Below, one piece after another: positions 5,401 to 8,163 of a stretch of DNA of 8,163 nt; position 1 is the first letter of the stretch, and every line of letters starts with the position of its first letter. The DNA is from an uncultured Eubacteriales bacterium (GTDB lineage Bacteria > Bacillota > Clostridia > UMGS1883): positions 1-8,163 of the forward strand of contig CAJJUC010000105.1 in NCBI GenBank assembly GCA_905195005.1. The letters run 5' to 3'. The position numbers were made by a program, and so were the translations under genes. The notes under the pieces are model-generated. The model did no database searches, was not told the origin of the DNA, and worked only from the letters and a program-made list of their open reading frames with translations.

Positions 5401-6290
5401 TCGCCTATGTACGCGATAACCTTTTTGCCGAAATACTGACCTGCGTCAACAAGGCTGCAATCGGCACGCTTCGGGCTGTCGTCGTCAACCTTAATCTCCG
5501 AACCGTTTGAATACTTTTTATAAAAGCCGTCAATCGTGATATACGGAGTGTCCTTCGCTCTGTAGTCCTTATCCGCATAGCTCGTGTACGGAACATCCGT
5601 CACAACGCCTTCCCAGCGCTGAACGCCGAGATACTTTGAAAGAATCGTGTCGTCTGTTTTCTTGTACTCATCACTGCCGTTCGTTGTCCAGCTTGACTGG
5701 TCAAACAAGCGCACCTCAAGAGAATTGTAAACAAGCATTACAAGCGTTGAACGCTTTGCCGGCTCACCTACAGAGCCCTTTGAATTTTTCGTGATACCCT
5801 CGGAAGAAGCAACGCTGAGATATCCCGTGGGATAACCGCCCTTACCCTGAGCAACAAGGTCATATCCGAGTGCGCAAACAACCATTTTAACAGCCTGTTC
5901 ATACGTTACCTTATCCTCCGGTCCGAACAAGCCGCCGCCATAGCCGTTGATAATGCCCATCTGCTGAGCAACATTAATATAACCCGAAGCCCAGTGATTT
6001 GCCGGAACATCGGTAAACACCGTTGAACCGCTGCTGCTTTCAGCCTGCGATTCATAACCGAGCATACGGCACACTATTGCAGCCATCTGCGCTCTTGTAA
6101 CAGTGTCATTAAGGCGGAAGGTTCCGTCCTCAAAGCCCGTGAAAATTTTCAGGTTCGAGAGAATTCCCACCGCTTCGCTTACCGATGAGGATTCATCCAC
6201 ATCGGAATATGCCAGCGCACCGATCGATGCCGAGGTGAGCAGCATTGCAAGCACAAGCGCCGCCGAAATAAGCTTCCTTAGTTTTTTCAT
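2469..6290 (-). CDS. Large secreted SLH-domain surface protein with C-terminal Fn3/chitobiase-like repeats
   Basis: From ATG at 6290 the protein has about 1273 residues. A signal peptide (MKKLRKL, hydrophobic core, probable cleavage after ALA at residue 27) is followed by three SLH modules: about 28-77 (FEDGTFRLNDTVTRAQ), about 90-141 (FTDVPANHWASGYINVAQ) and about 150-192. SLH triplets bind pyruvylated secondary cell-wall polymers, so the protein should be displayed on the cell wall. The C-terminus holds five repeats with the signature IYYTTDG-x-x-PT, like the chitobiase/beta-hexosaminidase C-terminal or Fn3-like domain. Between them, about residues 200-900 are rich in Asp, Ser, Lys and Thr, with several acidic clusters, and match no domain I recognise. 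No LPxTG sorting signal or catalytic motif is seen. A structural or adhesive role is inferred. ATG 6290 has AAAGGGGG (6299-6306) 8 nt upstream; an in-frame TTG at 6323 would add 11 residues before MKK. Confidence 0.9.
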   Translation of the reverse strand: MKKLRKLISAALVLAMLLTSASIGALAYSDVDESSSVSEAVGILSNLKIFTGFEDGTFRLNDTVTRAQMAAIVCRMLGYESQAESSSGSTVFTDVPANHWASGYINVAQQMGIINGYGGGLFGPEDKVTYEQAVKMVVCALGYDLVAQGKGGYPTGYLSVASSEGITKNSKGSVGEPAKRSTLVMLVYNSLEVRLFDQSSWTTNGSDEYKKTDDTILSKYLGVQRWEGVVTDVPYTSYADKDYRAKDTPYITIDGFYKKYSNGSEIKVDDDSPKRADCSLVDAGQYFGKKVIAYIGDSEDDDTGHYMVYAISEKTNGNTVTKLSSTQLVDSSDKEWNTKGQISYRKVGSSKVYDLDLDSKVKFYVNYSRESRLDEKSSTSNLESYIENGGSITAVSNDNDDDIEYVIVEAFDEEGVIESVNKDGGYYSYDLYTGALDDIDTDDDDELTIVYRDGSLSSVSKLDDGDTVSTVKIGKNVRLLYASSKTVTGSVSAYDKDGFVLAVDYSGGISDGYVAQVALADGTIAEYFLNSKVKMYDNNGNTLASNDAKVAEKLAVMADGNTSVKARTSYTTVGNAKNMVFKFTVKNRRISKIKELPGGSYTGYLKSNTKKYDAESMSYGSVEFDKDTVVFSVDCAYSDSSTTRIKDDDVSIGKVSKFFGDGEDGYTFVALDEDGGTYGAVIGFELSSSVPEDSDAVIIKSIKSVTYNDDDAVRITGIRGGKEVSFIIYDENNNFAWNDNPEALEKGDVILVSAADSNDVVSDFKLLYKASKSGIGTVTKNAKAGDTKDDIFNAAGKLNKSKTTSSKFYLDTDVKNSGSVFAEKNDGISMRSSANYTLVDYSESLKNPEVTRKSAGTSLFSTSSRYNSFVFVRVYDGVLAEAVVYRFSTDTDVVKTVSAPVITINGDKASITCSTADADIYYTTDGSAPTESSNLYKEAITLTPGTTVKAFAVRAGYEDSSVVSKTYTVTLTAPSIAIDNSGNVTITSAEGADIYYTTDGADPTAASTKYAAAFTVTSGTTVKAIAVKDGYENSGVASQAYMAVLVAPSIKIKDSELTITAAEGAVIRYTLDGEVPTSASAIYETPVTLTKAVTVKAIAEKDGYTSSSVATDSYKPVLDKPEIKVSGNKVTITAADGAVVYYTLDGGTPSDKAAKYESEITLAKSATVKAIAVKNGFENSDVSVREVVLAAATPVISIKDGTAEIKTATVGADIYYTTDGSVPTAKSLKYSKPFMTGGIKVLKAIAVKNGYENSAVASEDVPVTAATQAIKKR
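2484..3599 (-). repeat. Five tandem 73-74-codon repeats in the SLH protein
   Basis: The unit starts are marked by (A/K/T)P followed by I or V in each copy, at 3591-3596, 3369-3374, 3147-3152, 2928-2933 and 2709-2714. Spacings are therefore 222, 222, 219 and 219 nt. Each unit carries Y-T-(T/L)-DG near its middle (IYYTTDG, IYYTTDG, IRYTLDG, VYYTLDG, IYYTTDG) and VKAFAV/VKAIA(V/E)/LKAIAV followed by (K/R/E)-(A/D/N)-G-(Y/F) near its end. The copies have diverged considerably, so they are old duplications rather than recent expansions. The final copy runs almost to the protein's C-terminus. Confidence 0.85.
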
Positions 6291-6298
6291 GATTTTTG

Positions 6299-6338
6299 CC
6301 CCCTTTATTAAAGCAATTAACAATTATATACCTCTCCT
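6299..6338 (-). promoter_or_regulatory. Two stacked ribosome-binding sites before the SLH gene
   Basis: On the minus strand AGGAGAGG (6331-6338) stands 7 nt before an in-frame TTG (6321-6323), and AAAGGGGG (6299-6306) stands 8 nt before the ATG at 6288-6290. Both geometries are good. I prefer the ATG because it begins a textbook signal peptide with MKKLRK. The upstream site could give a minor N-terminally extended form or act as a ribosome standby site. Confidence 0.45.
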
Positions 6339-6350
6339 GTGTACGCTTAC

Positions 6351-6379
6351 ATTATAGCATCGGCGCACTTTTCTGTCAA
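6351..6379 (-). promoter_or_regulatory. Perfect consensus promoter with extended -10 for the SLH gene
   Basis: On the minus strand TTGACA (6374-6379) and TATAAT (6351-6356) are 17 nt apart, and TGC directly before TATAAT adds the extended -10 element. Transcription should begin near 6344, giving a leader of about 54 nt. This predicts very high vegetative expression, as usual for abundant S-layer-type proteins. The AT-rich stretch between here and the sigF stop (6380-6472) holds no convincing terminator, only a weak AATATT inverted repeat, so some read-through from the sporulation operon is possible. Confidence 0.88.
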
Positions 6380-6472
6380 CACTGCGCGCAAATCTTTAAT
6401 GAAACCGTAATCTTTGGTAATAATTTATTAATATTTTTAATATTCAATGGGGATTTTTGTATAAAAAACTGC

Positions 6473-7189
6473 TTACACAATATTTTTGCGAAGCACGCCG
6501 AGGGACTTTTTCTCCAGCCGCGAAATCTGCACCTGACTGAGTCCCATGATGCGCGCAACCTCGCTCTGCGTTTTTTCACGGTAATATCGAAGCACCATTA
6601 TCCGGCGCTCACGCTCCGGCAGCTTCTTAATCGCTTCACGCAGGGAAAGCGTGTTCAAAACATCCTCTTCCCCGTTTTCACCGCTGTGGAGCTTGTCAAT
6701 CAAAAGCAAATCGTTTGTGCCGTCACCCACTGTTTTATAAATGGAGTCGGGCGGCTGTGCCGATTCAAGCGCAAGGGCAACAGTGGCGCAGTCGCAGTCA
6801 ATTGCCTCGGCAATTTCCGATATTACGGCGTCGCGCCCTTTCCCGGCAGAAATGCGCTCTGCCGCAGCCATTGCCTTAACCGCGGTTTCCTTTAATCCGC
6901 GGCTGACCTTTATAAGTCCGTCATCGCGCAGAAAACGGCGGATTTCTCCCATAATCATCGGCACGGCATATGTTGAAAACTCAACATTGAACGATGTGTC
7001 AAATTTGTTGATTGCCTTAATCAGTCCTATTGCACCAATTTGAAACAAGTCCTCCTTGTCTGTTCCCCTGCCCGAAAACTTTTTCACGGCGCTCCATATC
7101 AGCCCCGTATTTTCAGCGGTCAGGCGTTCAAGCGCCGCGCGGTCGCCTTGCCGCGCCTTTTCGATAAGCCGGTATATTTCACGCTTCAT
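6473..7189 (-). CDS. sigF: RNA polymerase sporulation sigma factor, sigma-F
   Basis: This 238-residue sigma-70 family protein directs early forespore-specific transcription. Region 2 is clear (DLFQIGAIGLIKAINKFD at about 48-64, then FSTYAVPMIMGEIRRFLRDD at 71-90, leading into KVSRGLKE). Region 3 covers about 100-140 and region 4 about 182-232, with the helix-turn-helix TQSEVARIMGLSQVQISRLEKK. It is slightly shorter than the roughly 255-residue B. subtilis protein. Sigma-F and sigma-G are close relatives; its place as third gene after spoIIAA and spoIIAB makes it sigma-F (SpoIIAC). I chose ATG 7189, which has AGAGGG (7200-7205) 10 nt upstream; a GTG at 7195 would leave only 4 nt. The Shine-Dalgarno site overlaps the spoIIAB stop codon, so the two are probably translationally coupled, keeping sigma factor and its inhibitor in balance. 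Confidence 0.95.
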   Translation of the reverse strand: MKREIYRLIEKARQGDRAALERLTAENTGLIWSAVKKFSGRGTDKEDLFQIGAIGLIKAINKFDTSFNVEFSTYAVPMIMGEIRRFLRDDGLIKVSRGLKETAVKAMAAAERISAGKGRDAVISEIAEAIDCDCATVALALESAQPPDSIYKTVGDGTNDLLLIDKLHSGENGEEDVLNTLSLREAIKKLPERERRIMVLRYYREKTQSEVARIMGLSQVQISRLEKKSLGVLRKNIV

Positions 7190-7203
7190 GCGCACACATC
7201 CCT

Positions 7204-7617
7204 CTACAGTTGTTTCGTCATTGTGACGGTTGTTCCTGCCCCTGCTTCACTGCTTATATGTAAGGTGTCCATAAAGCTTTCCATGACCGTAAAGCCCATG
7301 CCGCTCCTGTCACACTCGGGTTTCGATGTAAAAAGCGGCATCCTTGCGCGTTCAATGTCCTCAATGCCGACCCCGCTGTCAGAAACGCGCACCGTTACCA
7401 GTCTGTCAACAGATTCAAGCTCAAGCACAACGGTTCCCTCATTATTTTCGTAGCCGTGTATTATAGCATTGGTCACGGCTTCAGAAACAGCGGTTTTTAT
7501 GTCCGCCATCTGCTCGATTGTCGGGTCGAGCGGCATAATAAAGCCCGAAACGATTATTCTTGACAAGCCTTCGTTAATTCCCCGTGCGTCAAATTCCGCT
7601 TTAAGATAATTGTTCAT
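7204..7617 (-). CDS. spoIIAB: Anti-sigma-F factor and serine kinase SpoIIAB
   Basis: This 137-residue GHKL-fold ATPase binds and silences sigma-F in the predivisional cell and mother cell, and phosphorylates SpoIIAA. The ATP-binding N box is at 46-56 (EAVTNAIIHGY), the G1 box at 80-84 (DSGVG) and the G2 segment at 104-110 (RSGMGFT). Similarity to B. subtilis SpoIIAB runs end to end by eye, including FTSKPE and MGFTVMESFMD. I chose ATG 7617, which aligns with the family N-terminus and has GGAAAGGA (7627-7634) 9 nt upstream. An alternative ATG at 7626 overlaps the spoIIAA stop as ATGA and would add three residues, but its Shine-Dalgarno site would be directly adjacent. It is the middle gene of the operon. 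Confidence 0.96.
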   Translation of the reverse strand: MNNYLKAEFDARGINEGLSRIIVSGFIMPLDPTIEQMADIKTAVSEAVTNAIIHGYENNEGTVVLELESVDRLVTVRVSDSGVGIEDIERARMPLFTSKPECDRSGMGFTVMESFMDTLHISSEAGAGTTVTMTKQL

Positions 7618-7622
7618 TTGTA

Positions 7623-7982
7623 TCATTCCTTTCCTGCGGTTTTCCGCTCTAAATATTTTGCCGCTTCATCGGCAGTGCTGAAATAAGGAATAAGCTTCTC
7701 GATTCCGCTCAGCCCGATAACGCGCCTCACTCCCGGGTTTGCGCCGCACACGGCAACGCCTCCTCCGAGGGGGCGGAGAACCTTGTATCTTCCTATTATA
7801 AGTCCGATTCCCGATGAATCCATGAAATTAACATCTGTAAGATCAATAATCAGATTGATTTTCCCGGATTCCTCAACCTCAATATCGATTTTGTTTTTCA
7901 GCGCCGCCGCCGCATACTGATCAAGCTCGCCCGACAGCAAAACATGCGCCGCATTTTTGTAAACCGTAAAGTGCTTTGCCAT
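7623..7982 (-). CDS. spoIIAA: Anti-anti-sigma-F factor SpoIIAA (STAS domain)
   Basis: This 119-residue single STAS-domain protein binds SpoIIAB and displaces sigma-F when dephosphorylated. The phosphorylation site lies in FMDSSGIGLIIGRYK; Ser56, the first Ser, corresponds to Ser58 of B. subtilis SpoIIAA. GELD near residue 18 and the C-terminal VIGLSGIEKLI segment also fit the family. ATG 7982 is supported by GAAAGGGG (7990-7997) with a 7-nt spacer. The open frame continues upstream, but that extension runs through the hairpin at 8082-8121 and is not part of the protein. The stop (7623-7625) is 5 nt before the chosen spoIIAB start. In the known pathway SpoIIE dephosphorylates it to start forespore transcription; no spoIIE is in this window. 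Confidence 0.96.
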   Translation of the reverse strand: MAKHFTVYKNAAHVLLSGELDQYAAAALKNKIDIEVEESGKINLIIDLTDVNFMDSSGIGLIIGRYKVLRPLGGGVAVCGANPGVRRVIGLSGIEKLIPYFSTADEAAKYLERKTAGKE

Positions 7983-8013
7983 TTTCGTACCCCTTTCAAA
8001 TATATACATACAT

Positions 8014-8022
8014 ATTTTACCA
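8014..8022 (-). promoter_or_regulatory. Possible extended -10 element upstream of spoIIAA
   Basis: TGGTAAAAT on the minus strand (TAAAAT at 8014-8019 with TGG before it) fits an extended -10 sequence about 30 nt before the spoIIAA start codon. No good -35 is present at 17 nt. In B. subtilis this operon is read by sigma-H; I searched 7983-8080 for an AGGAWWT-type -35 with a GAAT-type -10 and saw none that convinced me. Treat as tentative. Confidence 0.2.
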
Positions 8023-8081
8023 TATATTTTGCTGAAAAAAATAAGAACCTTTGTCGAATCGGAATTTTTTTGCATAAAAAT

Positions 8082-8121
8082 GGCTGTGGCTAAAAAATCA
8101 GTTGACTTTTTAGCCACAGCC
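8082..8121. terminator. Long perfect hairpin upstream of spoIIAA, bidirectional terminator
   Basis: GGCTGTGGCTAAAAA (8082-8096) is perfectly complementary to TTTTTAGCCACAGCC (8107-8121), with a 10-nt interior that can close further. The A/T run is within the stem, so T-rich tails are available on either strand. Lying about 100 nt upstream of spoIIAA, it most likely ends the transcript of the preceding gene outside the window and insulates the sporulation operon. Confidence 0.7.
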
Positions 8122-8163
8122 CGGTAAGGAAGTATTGCCCTGCTAAACATCTTTTTTGCGAAT

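Noticed and set aside
6420..6445. AT-rich inverted repeat after sigF as a terminator
   Set aside because: AATATT arms only, no GC in the stem, so unlikely to terminate efficiently.
6296..6895. Plus-strand 199-codon frame across the SLH promoter and sigF
   Set aside because: Overlaps the confident sigF gene and strong minus-strand promoter; no recognisable protein features.
7983..8150. N-terminal extension of the spoIIAA frame
   Set aside because: The frame stays open, but it runs through a long hairpin terminator, does not match SpoIIAA, and the ATG at 7982 has a good ribosome-binding site.
8143..8163. Possible last codons (IRKKDV, then TAG) of a gene upstream of spoIIAA on the minus strand
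   Set aside because: Only six codons are in the window; position before a terminator fits, but the frame cannot be verified.

Overview
The window looks like chromosomal DNA from an anaerobic, endospore-forming member of the Clostridia. The main reason is a complete sporulation operon, spoIIAA-spoIIAB-sigF, on the minus strand. Supporting signs are purine-rich Shine-Dalgarno sites (AAGGAG, GAGG, AAAGGGG), consensus sigma-A promoters, U-tailed hairpin terminators and a very large SLH-domain surface protein. I cannot name a genus from the sequence.

Layout. Positions 1-804 (+) hold the C-terminal part of a PLP-dependent Orn/Lys/Arg decarboxylase-type gene cut by the window edge. Positions 805-1249 contain no conventional gene but are not empty. 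They hold a perfect TTGACA-17-TATAAT promoter, a stretch predicted to fold into a three-helix RNA, an intrinsic terminator, two very small ORFs in near-contact (941-1102 and 1104-1163), and a second strong terminator. Positions 1250-1387 look like the severed N-terminus of an L-lactate permease gene. It is followed by an intact L-lactate/L-2-hydroxyacid dehydrogenase gene (1441-2388, +). A bidirectional terminator (2413-2459) separates this from the convergent SLH gene.

Positions 2469-6290 (-) encode a secreted protein of about 1273 residues: signal peptide, three SLH modules, a long acidic middle region I cannot assign, and five tandem repeats of 73-74 residues of the chitobiase C-terminal/Fn3-like type. 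It has its own very strong promoter at 6351-6379. Upstream, and transcribed in the same direction, lie sigF (6473-7189), spoIIAB (7204-7617) and spoIIAA (7623-7982). The window ends in a long hairpin (8082-8121) that probably terminates the gene before spoIIAA.

How the genes work together. SpoIIAA, SpoIIAB and sigma-F form the known partner-switching module that turns on forespore transcription: SpoIIAB holds sigma-F and phosphorylates SpoIIAA, and dephosphorylated SpoIIAA releases sigma-F. The dehydrogenase and the permease remnant suggest an ancestral lactate uptake/oxidation or lactate production pair whose transporter has been lost. The SLH protein has its own promoter and probably no functional link to its sporulation neighbours. 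The least explained part is 882-1198, a compact promoter-to-terminator unit containing structured RNA and two tiny ORFs.
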